Shown: piece by piece, positions 1 to 10,844 of the stretch
Numbering within the stretch: the stretch's first letter is position 1
How the letters are laid out: every line of letters begins with the position of its first letter
Assembly: GCA_964020975.1 (NCBI GenBank)
Contig: OZ026617.1
Span: forward strand, 29,597,859 to 29,661,858
Length of the DNA: 64,000 nt
Origin: Hermodice carunculata
Lineage: Eukaryota; Annelida; Polychaeta; Eunicida; Amphinomidae
Reading direction: 5' to 3'
Translations under genes and position numbers: made by a program
Notes under the pieces: generated by a model
What the model saw: only the letters and a program-made list of their open reading frames with translations
What the model was told of the DNA's origin: nothing
Database searches by the model: none

Positions 1-430
1 TATGAAATAAATAGGTCATGCAATACTCTTCTGTCACGGCTGCACAGCCAGACCTTGTCTTTTATGGCTAACTTTGTTTCCAGTTTAATGATGTTAAAAA
101 ACGAAATGAGAGACAAAGTTGCTATTCTTTTCAATCATTTTACAGATTTTATCCTTATTTCACCCTTTCACTTATGTTAAAACAAAAAAATTTAGAAAAA
201 AGAAAAAGAGAAGCAACTGGATTAGGCGAATGACAGTGATTAATATCTGTTGTGTATGACAACCTGATTCCAGCAACAAGTGGTCTCACTGAGCAGGTCA
301 TCACCCAAAAGTGCCTGCTTGTACATTATTGTCTGCCTCAACATTTTTACTTAGATCTGTCGTCAGTAGAAAACTTTTTGTTAAGATTCAGTTGTATGCA
401 AGACCATTCATGATGGCATGGTGTACGTAG
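1..430. other. No recognisable feature
   Basis: AT-rich sequence with no ORF, repeat or splice pattern that could be supported. Confidence 0.5.
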
Positions 431-655
431 GTCAACAGCTTTCCTTGGTGCAGGTTGGGCACAATGTGCCCAACCTGCACCAAGGAAAGCTGTTGACTCT
501 GTCGTACTCTGACCAGATATGAGTTACGATAGATAAATTTGCCACAGAAAAGGACTTTTGTGTCAAGAAAGAACTTTTGCTTTCCTCTCAAACAGAACTT
601 CTTGTTATCATTGTCTAGTGACAGGTTTACCAAGGAACTGGTAACAATCTTCGGT
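431..655 (+). mobile_element. Hairpin MITE, family A copy 1
   Basis: It opens with a perfect palindrome at 431-497: two 33-bp arms beginning GTCAACAGCTTTCCTTGG around one central base. A tail follows (TTTGCCACAGAAAAGGAC, then CTTTCCTCTCAAACAGAAC, then GACAGGTTTACCAAGGAAC). The same tail recurs inverted at 6281-6434 next to a similar palindrome, which defines the family. The palindrome is shared with families B and C, but the tail is not. Ends and target duplication are unclear. Confidence 0.65.
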
Positions 656-1119
656 AATTATAAGATGAAATTTGTAGTATAATCCTAGACGACTATTACA
701 TGTGAATTTTCTCTCAATTGTTTTCAAACTATACAAGCTGGATGGTTGAAATGACATTAAAAAGATTGACCTCTGACCTTCCAGAAAGGAAAGGTCATCC
801 AATATGTTGCACCAGTCAGCTGGGTGTGGTGACAATGTGGTCACAGATGGGTTCAGCGATGCCCACTGACACGCCAAGCCAAGCAGTGATCTGGTCATGT
901 GACCTGACAGAGGAGCCTGAGCACAGTTTGTAACAACTGCACCACAATACGTGAGCTAACGAAGAATTTTACATCTTTAAAAGGAAATGTGATCAATGCA
1001 CCATTTTGGTATCTCAGTCAAACATCATCACCAGTATAGGTCCACCACAACTTGACTTGTTAATGTTTTCATTTATTTGCATATCATTGTTGATGACTTA
1101 TCATGACAGAAAAGAAACA

Positions 1120-1250
1120 GCAAAGGCAATAAACAAACAATTAATATACAAGAAGAAAATAAACAAACAATTAATATACACGAAGAAAATAAACAAACAA
1201 TTAATATACAACAAGAAAATAAACAAACAATTAAGATACAAGAAAAAAAT
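1120..1250 (+). repeat. 30-bp tandem repeat, four units
   Basis: Unit AATAAACAAACAATTAATAT plus ACAAGAAGAA, repeated four times with few changes. The frame is open through it only because 30 is divisible by three. Confidence 0.85.
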
Positions 1251-1563
1251 GAACCACTCTTTCACATGTAACACTTTCAAAAATCCCAAATGCATGCAGT
1301 CTGTCTGTTAATCTCCATAGCAGTTTGGTTATCTGGGTGGGTCACTTTTAAGGTTGAGGTATCACAATCATACCCTGGTGTTCACAACCAGTCACATCCT
1401 CTAGGTACGGAGACATTGCTTGGTGTGTTCTAGTTGTAAGTCATCCAGAGAATGTTGAGAAACCTTTGCCTCGGAAGCATACTACTACTCCGTATTATCT
1501 CTACTAAACTTGGTCTGCCCCAGAACAAGATTTTATTTATTGTCTGGTGATAAAAGTGTACTG

Positions 1564-1700
1564 GCCGCCTCCTTGAGGGGCCTTGAACTGATGAACCAAT
1601 CAGGTCATTGATCATTGTCACCTTTGCCACTGGCAGTATGTGTGCCCTATTGCACTGTAGTCTGTTACCATGACAACCAAACGTAGACCAATTAGAAATC
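1564..1700 (-). repeat. Dispersed repeat family I, copy 1 (CCAAT plus X-box-like)
   Basis: On the minus strand: CTAATTGGTCTACGTTTGG, then TTGTCATGGTAACAGACTAC, then GACCTGATTGGTTCATC. It matches the copies at 38745 and 61500 in the order ATTGG, spacer, ATGGTAACAGACTA. Confidence 0.55.
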
Positions 1701-1709
1701 ATTTTTTCA

Positions 1710-3200
1710 GTGCTAATATAGCAGCCACATAGCCACAGGGCAAATCAAATGGCGTGCAAAAATACAAACACATTTTTTTTGTTACATAGGCAAAGGAAAC
1801 CTGTTCAGAGGCTGATTTTCATGACAAAAGTTCAAATGAAATCAAAATGAAGAGAAAACATTTTTTTACAATTTCTGTATTTGTTTCTTTTGTTTTTTTT
1901 TTCAAAAGGAAAAAGCTGCAAGCCAATCTATGAGCATTAAGGTTCCAGAGGGTTTTGCCAAATATATACCATTCCTGGGAACGGAGAGGAAAGGGTGCAC
2001 ATGTACTATAACTGCAGGTACACATCCATAGTGTCTGGTTGCTAGGAGCAGATCGATGCAGCATTCAATCACTTTTTTTTTCCATTAAACATTCTTTTTA
2101 AGAAATGTCACTGTAGCTGGGGAACCACAAACATGCTTTTGTGTTCTCAGCTTATACACAATCACCTGACACTCTGCAAGACCAATACAGTATACTCCTT
2201 TTGCATGGACATATCTGTCAAAGAGCTGTGCTGCATTCATGTGAGGTCACTCTGCAAGGTGGCAGCCAAGACCTTGGTCACCAACTGTTTGTTCACATCT
2301 CTCTGCAAGATGCTACGGCAACATGGATTGACTTCCAATTCTCCAATTTTTCAAATTGAACATCCCTACTTAATAAAGCAGCAGCTTGATTTACAAGGCT
2401 ACACAGAAAACATGAACTTTCGACATGAAAATGTTAAATCAGGCATACTGGAGGTGATAGGACTTCTAATGAAAGCAAGTCGTTACTTTTCGCAGACTTC
2501 AAACAGAAAAAAAATATGTATTTTTTTTTTAATCAAACAAAAACATCAAAATATACATCCATCACAGTGTGAAGATTGATTGACAGACAGACACACTGAT
2601 GAACTGATTGACAGACAGACAGACTGATGAACTGACAGAAAGGCAGACAAAGATAGTGACAGATATGAAAAAAATTCAGTAAATATTATCAAATCTGTAT
2701 GAAAATAACTTTTATCTGTGTTTCTATTGTCATGATGCTGTCAGTTAAAGAAAACAAAATACCAAACAAATTCACAGTACGCATATCAAACCTGTTCAGA
2801 GGGCTATTTATTACATATGTTTCCCTGCAAGTTATCTCTGCATGTATAACCTTACAGCAGCAACACCTCCTAGACAAAGGCATTAGTGTGCTTACTGCTT
2901 GACAAGACACTCAAGAATGTAATCGCATTTGAGATCAAGAGAGGATACCAGCAGTAGTCCTATCAGGTGAATACATACACAGCTTTCCTGTTATTATCTC
3001 CTGACAATTGCCAAAAAAAATGTCTCAAACTTATCTACAGTGATAACATGGCGTGACAACAGGGGGGCAAAAGTACTTTTCAATTGATTGCAAGGTTACC
3101 TGCTAAAGCCCACAGTAACTCGTTGTTAAAGTGAAGATGAACCCACAAAATACGTTGACGAGGTAGGCCCAAACATCAGCATATTTCATGTACAACGACT
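1710..3200. other. Unassigned non-coding sequence
   Basis: Only short chance ORFs, with A and T runs. The 148-codon open frame at 2133 has no recognisable domain and ends in low-complexity lysine/isoleucine codons. Confidence 0.5.
2575..2650 (+). repeat. Short ACTGATTGACAGACAG tandem repeat
   Basis: GATTGACAGACAGAC and TGATGAACTGA alternate two to three times. Confidence 0.6.
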
Positions 3201-3214
3201 GGTACTTTTTTCCA

Positions 3215-3625
3215 GGTAAAAGAGGGAGCACTCAGAGGGAGCTTTTATAAGAGGGAGCACTCAGAGGGAGTTTTCATAAGAAGCACTCAAAGGGAGCTTT
3301 CATAAGAAGGAGAAGTCAGAGGGAGCATTCATAAGATGAAGCACTCAGAGGGAGCTTTCATAAGAGGGAGCACTCAGAGGGACCATTCACAAGATGAAGC
3401 ACTCAGAGGGAGCTTCCATAAGAGGGGGCACTCAGAGGGAGCTTTCATAAGAGGGGGGGGCACTCAGAGGGAGCTTCCATAAAAGGGATAACTCAGAGGG
3501 AGCATTCACAAGATGAAGCACTCAGAGGGAGCTTTCATAAGAGGGAGCACTCAGAGGGAGCTTCCATAAGAGGGGGCACTCAGAGGGAGCTTTCATAAAA
3601 GGGAACACTCAGAGGGAGCTTTCAT
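3215..3625 (+). repeat. 28-30-bp minisatellite
   Basis: About 15 units of GAGGGAGCACTCAGAGGGAG then CTTTCATAA, with AAGATGAAGCACT variants. The block TTATAAGAGGGAGCACT resembles the terminal repeat TTATAAAGAGAGAGCACT of the MITE at 39936. Confidence 0.85.
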
Positions 3626-4094
3626 TGTGGAATCTTAAACCAGTAGCCTGTCTCCCGTATACCCCCTAGCACTTGTACGAAAATAATGTTTATCTGTGTC
3701 AAGTGCAATTCAAAAAACCTGGCAATAAAACAGCCATAAAATATGAGTTGCCAATAATTCAAGTTTATATGACAGGCCTGGAATGTGACTCAGACATTTA
3801 GCACCAGAAAAGTATTGATCTACATACCTTAATTTCTGTTGGACCAAAACTTCTATCTTATTTGATAAATCAATACCAAATAAATAGTTGTCTGTTTTAT
3901 CTCAACAAAGCTCTCCTGGTGTTTTGTACCAGTCCCACTGTCCACATCAATTCATTAGACAAGGTACATGTACAACTAGTGTGGTTCCTGTCTTCAGCGA
4001 CCACTCCAGTAAGACATCATCTGTCTTCAAAGAGCAATCTTACATGTACATCGATATTCTGCTTAATACCTTTCATGTTATTTATACTTCCTTG

Positions 4095-4545
4095 GAAAGA
4101 CTGCCTGCTTAGAGAGACCACTATGTGAGAGACTGTCTGCTTAGAGAGACCACTATGTGAGGGACTGCCTGATAGAGACAACTATTTTAGAGACTGCCTT
4201 TTCAGAGAGACCACTATTTGAGAGACTGCCTGCGTAGAGAGACCACTATTTGAGAGACTGTCTGCTTAGAGAGACCACTATGTGAGGGACTGCCTGATGG
4301 AGGCAACTATTTTACAGACTGCCTTTTCAGAGAGACCACTATTTCAGAGACTGCCTGCTTAGAAACCACCAACTATTTGAAAGACTGCCGCTTAGAAACC
4401 ACTAGCTATTTGAAAGACTGCCTGACATAGACAGACCACTATTTGAGAGACTACCTGATAGACACATCACTATTTTAGAGACTGTCTGCTTAGACAGACC
4501 ACTATTTGAGTGACTGTCTGCTCAGAGAGACCACTATTGGCTCAA
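4095..4545 (+). repeat. ~38-bp minisatellite
   Basis: About 12 diverged units of GCCTGCTTAGAGAGACCACT then ATTTGAGAGACT. The AGAGAGACC...GAGAGAC words resemble the family E MITE interior. Confidence 0.85.
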
Positions 4546-4559
4546 TCCCCAGGACTGGT

Positions 4560-5870
4560 CTTAATTGCATATAGACATGTACCCCTGACTGAAGTATAAT
4601 AGGTTGGAACAATTTTTTTTACATTGTATACCTCTGTATCTATTTCATACAATCATATGCTTTGCCTTCAAATCTATTATTCAATCAAAAATTCTTTTTT
4701 TCCTTTTCATTTCTCTTTCAATTGCCTAATGTGGGGTATTTGATTGCAGGTCTCTGTTTAAGAGTTGTTAAGATGCATAAATAATAATATATGTGTCCCA
4801 CATACATGTAATCACAGTCATATCTACATGTACACAATACTTCTGATGTACTCATCCTTGAGAAGTACCTGTAACACCACCTTCTGGTTCAACATTGAAC
4901 TAACTGATCCAGCAAAATGGTCACTGAAACATCACATGCAAGAACACAAATGACAAGAGAAAAAAAAAGACTTGAGTAAAACAAAAAGCATGTTAAAAAG
5001 TACACCTTACACCTAAATATATCTGGATTTGTATTTTGACCCATCCTTTTACCTAAGGTCAGACCCACAGCCAGTTTTCAAATATAATTAGTGGAACAAA
5101 TGAACATTATATTCTGAAAAGCACATTTTCTTTATGTCAGCTTTATAAAAAAAAACATTTGACAGCTGACCTTACTATAAATTTCAGTTGTTTATCTACA
5201 CATAAATGTTGATTGTCTTCATAAATCGATAAACCTTCTATATAGTTGTCTTATTTTGGCTGCAAATAAACTGGTTTATTTACTTTGGAATGCATGCCAA
5301 ACTATAAAGGCAAGGCCAATCGATGTATGAACAAATATTTACAAGGTTTAAAAAGATTTAGGCCCCCGGATGTACCATACATATTTACCTATAAGTCTGC
5401 CACAGGGAAAGATTATTAACCCTATTCCAAAAACATCTATACTCTCACATCTGACAGGACAAGAAAAATACGTACCATTTTGAATACACTGTTTGTAGTT
5501 ATAAAATATATTACACTTTTATCTTGCATCCTAAATATATTAAGTGCCTGTTATGCATGAATCAGCTATAGTATATGATCACAAGTTTAACATTGCCACA
5601 GAATCAGGGTAAAAGGGTGTGGCTGCTAATCTTTATCCATATAAACTTTATTTTCTGTTTGAAAATATGTAAAACTACTTTCATTTTTTTATTTTTTGCA
5701 TTTTTTTTTCTTTTTTGCTTGATCATTCTTTGTATGAAAATACATAATTACAATCCACATAATACAATCCAAAAAATACATAATTACAATCCACTTTAAT
5801 TCTCAGGAGGCTGAGTAAACAGCTTGCCTGTACCCAGAGTGCTTCAAGGAAAGTTGTTGACTGGTGGTAT
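4560..5870. other. Unassigned AT-rich sequence
   Basis: No gene or repeat family recognised. A short direct repeat (AATACATAATTACAATCCA) lies near 5740-5790. Confidence 0.5.
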
Positions 5871-5883
5871 ATTATTCTTCATG

Positions 5884-5891
5884 GTGAGAGA

Positions 5892-5964
<73 letters not shown>

Positions 5965-5983
5965 GAAAGAAAGAAAGAGAGAG

Positions 5984-6066
<83 letters not shown>

Positions 6067-6080
6067 AAAGAAAGAAAGCA
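5884..6080 (+). repeat. (GA)n followed by (GAAA)n polypurine tract
   Basis: About 70 bp of GA repeats pass into about 110 bp of GAAA repeats. Nearly 200 bp of uninterrupted purine lie on the plus strand, starting just after ATGGTGAGAG. Confidence 0.95.
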
Positions 6081-6280
6081 TTTATAACAATTGATGCTTG
6101 ATGGTAATTTTTAATCAGTAAAGTTACAGGCTGATATACTAGTGTAAAAGTTCCCTCAGAGTTAGAAGTAAGGAAAGGGGTTGTTTTCATAATGACACAC
6201 CCACATTTTCAGAGAAATTGTGGTGTCACTATTTCTTTTCTTTTCTTCTCACCAGGATATTTCAACTGAACTGGGCCTAA

Positions 6281-6500
6281 ATTATTACTGGTTCCTTGGT
6301 AAACCTATCACTACATAATTGCGACACAAAGTTCTGTTTTAGAGGAAAGCAAAAGTCCTTTCTTGATACAAAAGTCTCTTTGTGTAACAAACTGTCTGTA
6401 TTTTAACTCATTTCTGGTCAGAGGACAGCTGAGTCAATACCTTTCCTTGGTGCAGGTTTGCCACAATGTACCCAACCTGTACCAAGGAAAGCTATTGACC
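6281..6500 (-). mobile_element. Hairpin MITE, family A copy 2
   Basis: Inverted relative to the copy at 431. The tail (TTCCTTGGTAAACCTATCAC and GTTCTGTTTTAGAGGAAAGC) comes first and the imperfect palindrome is at 6434-6500. The arms show several mismatches, so this copy is older or less homogenised than copy 1. Confidence 0.6.
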
Positions 6501-6504
6501 GAGG

Positions 6505-6690
6505 GAATGCCACTATAAATGGTCTTACATACAAATCTGGTACAGACCCACCCAAGGTACATCCCCACCAAGTTTGAAGTATATCTGGCTGACGGTTTTG
6601 CAGAAGAAGTAAAAAATGTGAATTGTGGACCGACGGAAGAAGGACCATCCTATAAGCTCAGCTGACTGACAAGTTGGCTGAGCTAAAAAT
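6505..6690 (+). mobile_element. Tandem-core element family F, tail-end fragment
   Basis: ACCCACCCAAGGTACATCCC, then CACCAAGTTTGAAG, then CTGACGGTTTTGCAGAAGAA lead to a GGACCGACGGAAG stretch and a terminal hairpin AGCTCAGCTGACTGACAAG with its complement, ending GAGCTAAAA. It is directly adjacent to the MITE ending at 6500. Confidence 0.65.
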
Positions 6691-6699
6691 CTATAAAAG

Positions 6700-7900
6700 C
6701 TTCAGGTGGCTCTATGATGATCCCTGGCCATTGGTCAGAGCTAAGGACTCAACCCATGCCAGTTGGGAGCTTGTAGGGTGCAGCCTTTCTATCAGCATGG
6801 AAGAATTACAGACATTTGAACAGATCAGACATTTTTTACATAGTTAACCCATCTTGCAGAAAAAAATTCTAGCAAAGAAAACAGGTGATCAATCTCTACA
6901 TAGCAGACAACACTTCTTTGGGGAAAAAAAAAAAGAAAATTGCTTCATTTAAGATTAGAGGAAAATCATTACACTTTCCAAGTGGAAAAACCCACAAGCT
7001 TACTTTTCCCTCCCAACTTTTCACAAAACATTTGCCGGAGGCTTCTGATCAAAACCATGTATCCCAAAATTTAGGTGACAAGATAATATCATGTATGCTG
7101 GTATAACCTTGCCTGTGTCTTTTAGTGTACCTTGTGAGGTATTCTACGAGATGAAAAAAAAAAAAAAAACGAAGCAAGGTGAAAGCTTTTCCCGGCTATT
7201 CCAATGACAGGGCAATTATACTATATACACATTTACTATTTCCTACAGGAGACATGGTCTAGTTGTTACAGAATGTACACTCCAGCTGAGATTAAAAAAA
7301 AAAAAGAATATTAGGGGACCCAGTAAATTTTTCAAGCTGTTTACAGAAGGAACCACAGTAAGTGGTTGGATTCACACAGTTCATGTAAACTTTCACTTCA
7401 TATGTGTATTTTGTTATCAAACATTCGGGCCCTTTCAAGGTCTTGGTTCATGTGGTCGTGGAGGCTATATCATGGGAAATGACAAAAGTAGGCCGGCAGG
7501 AAAAAGCGTCCTGGAAGATAACCATAGCAGATCACCAAATGGTGGCTCCCAAGATTGGTGGTCATTCTTGCCTGTGATTGGAACAGTAATGATAGTCTTT
7601 AGGCAAAAGATTGAGTTTGGTATTTTATCCTGTAACAGAGATTTGAATCCTGAGAAATTACTCTAAGCATTCCCAATGTCTGAATACAAGTCTGATTAAA
7701 ATTCAACATGAATCATTCAACATATTGAGTCACTGTGAGACTTGACTAAGATGAATTAATTTAATTGACCTGCATCCTTCATTTACTTTCTCTGACAAAT
7801 ATGTTTTTTTTCCTTGCAGATCACCACTGACATTTACCTTTCTAAGTCAGTCACAAATACACATTCATGTTGTTTTTGACCTATAACCTAATGATACAAA
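6700..7900. other. Unassigned sequence, probably intron or intergenic
   Basis: Short A runs at 6924, 7154 and 7293. No coding signal. Confidence 0.5.
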
Positions 7901-7904
7901 TCAA

Positions 7905-8148
7905 CTCTTTCAGTGCCAAGCACGATTAAAGCTGATCTACTTAAGTCAAACCATGTCTTAATTATCATACAGATTCCAGATTCCTATTCCTCATTAAAAA
8001 AAGACCTTTCATTCAAGTGCCAGCATCCCTATAGTTAGAGAGAGAATATTCCACGTCAACAGCATTTCTCGGCACGCATTGGGCGCATTGTGCCCAATGC
8101 GTGCCGAGAAAAGCTGTTGCCTCAGTAAAAAATTTGGCACTGAAAGAG
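7905..8148. mobile_element. piggyBac-type MITE, family C copy 1
   Basis: The element is 244 bp with terminal inverted repeats CTCTTTCAGTGCCAA and TTGGCACTGAAAGAG, flanked by TCAA/TTAA. The TTAA target and the CYCTTT start fit piggyBac-superfamily non-autonomous elements. A nearly perfect palindrome (8055-8120, GTCAACAGCATTTCTCGGCA arm) sits near the right end. It has no coding capacity. Confidence 0.75.
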
Positions 8149-8284
8149 TTAACATACGGCAGTGTTTCCAGATTCAGCCAGTCAGTCGCACCACAGAGGA
8201 ACGTGCCAGATATCTGATCATGATCAAACCGAATCATTATCTTGCCTCGTGACATTAAAGTGAATCAGTTTTCTGGACCTTGTT

Positions 8285-8390
8285 TTGCTTTCAATTTTGT
8301 AATTTCATTCAAGTACCAACATGCCTATAGTCTTAAGTCAGTGCCAGAACCACTGACCAAGGCCTGTGACCATAGTATGGAATGAATTAA
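8285..8390 (-). mobile_element. Family D MITE with the palindrome deleted
   Basis: Reading on the plus strand, CAACATGCCTATAGTCTTAA, then GTCAGTGCCAGAACCACTGA, then CAAGGCCTGTGACCATAGTA, and ATGGAATGAATTAA match family D inverted. Nearly all of one arm and the loop are missing, leaving the outer flanks joined. Confidence 0.65.
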
Positions 8391-8879
8391 CATACCCCAA
8401 GTCTTTACAAGACCACTGTTGGGAGACACCTCATAATAAATATTTGTTAAATTCACCTGCACCAGTAGTGGTGGTCTTTAATAACTGGTACCACTACTGT
8501 ATACTGAGCATTATTCACAAACACTTCATCAAGACTGAACTTCCATTATTATACATGAAGAGGACACATTAAACTATCTTTCGAAAAGCATTTATCTCAC
8601 GTTCAAGTTCCAGGCAAGCTGTATGTATGTTGGTAGGTTTAACTTCAGGGCCAGAATTTCGCAAAATTTTGCGAGAGTCTAATTGGATTTTTGTCAATTA
8701 GTTTTCTTTTTAAAGAAAGACAAGTTTAGAAGAATCTTTACGAGAATGGATTCTTAAATTTTCACCAAAGTTCTGGCCCTGAACTTCCTAACACTGCCTG
8801 GCACCTAATTCTTGCTATTCTTGACTTGTAACAATTTTTTGTTAACATCAATCTGGAATTCACTGGAGAGTTGAGCACA

Positions 8880-9015
8880 TTACAATTCCCCACTGAGCAT
8901 AACTTCATTCAAATGCCAACATGCCACACATAAATCAAGTGTTTTTGCATTGCCGTCAAGTGCTGCTCCAGCTGCCACAGGATGAACCATGACCTGCCTG
9001 CTGGCCAAAAACCGC
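8880..9015. mobile_element. Decayed family D-like fragment
   Basis: CATTCAAATGCCAACATGCC, then GTTTTTGCATTGCC, then AAGTGCTGCTCCAGCTGCC recall the family D flank and arm. The second arm is only weakly readable. Confidence 0.4.
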
Positions 9016-9626
9016 CTACCCTGGCCTGGACCACACTAAAGCATCCCATCAGGGTAAGGTCATACTGCAGAGCTGACACACATACATAATATGTCATCAT
9101 AAATAACAACAATTAATTTGTATTGTGTATATGTGAGACCATAAACGTGCCCACAATGAAATGGTCACATCCATACATGCTACCTGCCAAATGACATTTA
9201 GCAATAATGGGATAGCTTTAGGTACTCAGTGTAACAGTTTCACCGTGGTGTAAATGTCCCCTAGGCAAGCCATCGTAAGTTTATCGGGTTAGACAAATCA
9301 ACTTATGTTGTTGTCATATATAAATTAGGTTGTTTACTCTGGGATGGACACAAATGAGTCTGTTTTTGCTCCTAATGATAAGCTCAGCATCCTTTTGTTT
9401 AATGGGACACTAGAGAATGGCAGAGTGACAGCTTGCTTGAGATATGCTTCTGCTGCATCATGGCTCCGGCAGGTAGTGTCAAATGACAGGCAAATAATGA
9501 AATGAAGAGTTGCGGCACAAAAAAATCTTAAAAATCAACATTTTCCACCTTGCACTGTCAAAAGCAAGAAAAGGTCAAATTTTGCCTACTTCATTTCCAT
9601 AACTTGCACAGTAAAGAAAAAATATA

Positions 9627-9809
9627 CAGTGGTACCTCTTTTGAGAGACCGCTCCTACAGTGGGTCAAAATGCGGTCTCTCAAAACAGGTGGTCTTTCAT
9701 TAGAGGTACAACAACATGGAAAAGATAGTGCAGTGTTCTGAGAGAGCGGTCTTAAAAAGATATGCGGTCTCTCATTAGAGGGGTCTCTCAAGAGCGGTAC
9801 CGTAGTCTG
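9627..9809 (+). mobile_element. Tigger/pogo-like MITE, family E copy 1
   Basis: TA target, left end CAGTGGTACCTCTTTTGAGA, right end TCTCTCAAGAGCGGTACC followed by a slightly altered terminus. Internal CGGTCTCTCA blocks repeat in both orientations. CAGTGGTACCTC ends with a TA target are typical of the Tc1/mariner superfamily (Tigger/pogo group). It has no transposase. Confidence 0.8.
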
Positions 9810-9814
9810 TACCT

Positions 9815-10124
9815 GGAATGAGAATTTATCAAGACAAGCTAGGGGAACAAATCTCCATGCCACTGGCCAGGAGCTCAGTTACAACAAGGGAAGCTACTGC
9901 CTCAGTCTCATTCAACTCAGCAAGCGGTTATGAGGATTTGCGGCAACAGATGTCATCATTTGGATGTTCCACTGTCTACCATATTATCTCTGTTCACTGT
10001 TCCCGACTTTGACGTTTCCTTTGTAACGGACTCTGGGTTGTTATTTATTTTTCACATTGGAGCAGTATATATTTCAGGGATATTCATTCCAAAAACTTGC
10101 ATATTTTCAGAGACATATTTAACA

Positions 10125-10182
<58 letters not shown>

Positions 10183-10838
10183 ATTTTTTTGCAGGACAAT
10201 TGCCATAATAATAAACTGGTGGTAATTATGGCTTAACCATGACAATTTTAGTGGGTTCTTTTGAAATGTCTGAACTAAAATGAGTACTGTAAGCCTGTCA
10301 TCTGACATTGGAGATCGTTGAACACAAAAATAGCATGATATTTGGCAACAAATTCCAAGATATTTTATGTTACTGACATGAGCTGGTTATGTACTGAACA
10401 GAAGTACTTCCCTGGCCACAAAAGACAAACATTTTCTTAAGCATAGAACTCAAGACCCCTGCTGACTGTCAACTCAATCTAGACACACAATTTGCCAAAG
10501 GCTCATGTGCCCCGGTGTCAAGTACGTTTACTTTTGATGATGAAGAGGAGTCTGTGCTGGAAGTGTGAATTTTTAGCCCTTGTTGGCACCAGTCATGCTG
10601 GATAAACAGTTTTTTGAGCATACTCTGAAAAAAATTTGCACCAAGGGTATGACTATACAAGAGTATCTGTTTATTGTTGACTTAAATTGGTATCCTGATT
10701 TAAATCTCCACAATCCTATTACACTTCCCCCTCATTTGTCTCATAATTTTGCCATAAAAAAACAAAACAAATACCGTATACTTTTATGTTTCCTGGTATT
10801 TTTAAATGAGAAAGGGTGAAAGATAAAAAAAAAACGTA
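9815..10838. other. Probable intron downstream of the PDZ exon donor
   Basis: It follows the minus-strand donor. No acceptor with a continuing PDZ frame was found. Contains the poly(A) tract. Confidence 0.5.
10129..10178 (+). repeat. Poly(A) tract
   Basis: An uninterrupted run of about 50 A follows AACAAAATT. It could be the tail of a retroposed copy, but no source sequence is recognised upstream. Confidence 0.9.
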
Positions 10839-10844
10839 GCTCAC
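10839..10844 (-). other. 5' splice donor of the PDZ exon
   Basis: On the minus strand the exon ends AACATAAG followed by GTGAGC, a near-consensus donor. The PDZ domain is cut just before the expected GDR(L/I)L motif, and an in-frame TGA follows within the intron, so splicing is required to continue the domain. Confidence 0.8.

Noticed and set aside
5824-6190. ORFs rich in RE/RK or SL/FF residues
   Set aside because: Translation of the GA/GAAA tract.
10440-10571. Plus-strand open stretch ending FDDEEESVLEV and a stop, looking like a C-terminal coding exon
   Set aside because: Only about 45 codons open, a weak acceptor, no poly(A) signal close by and no partner exons on the plus strand. It is consistent with chance.
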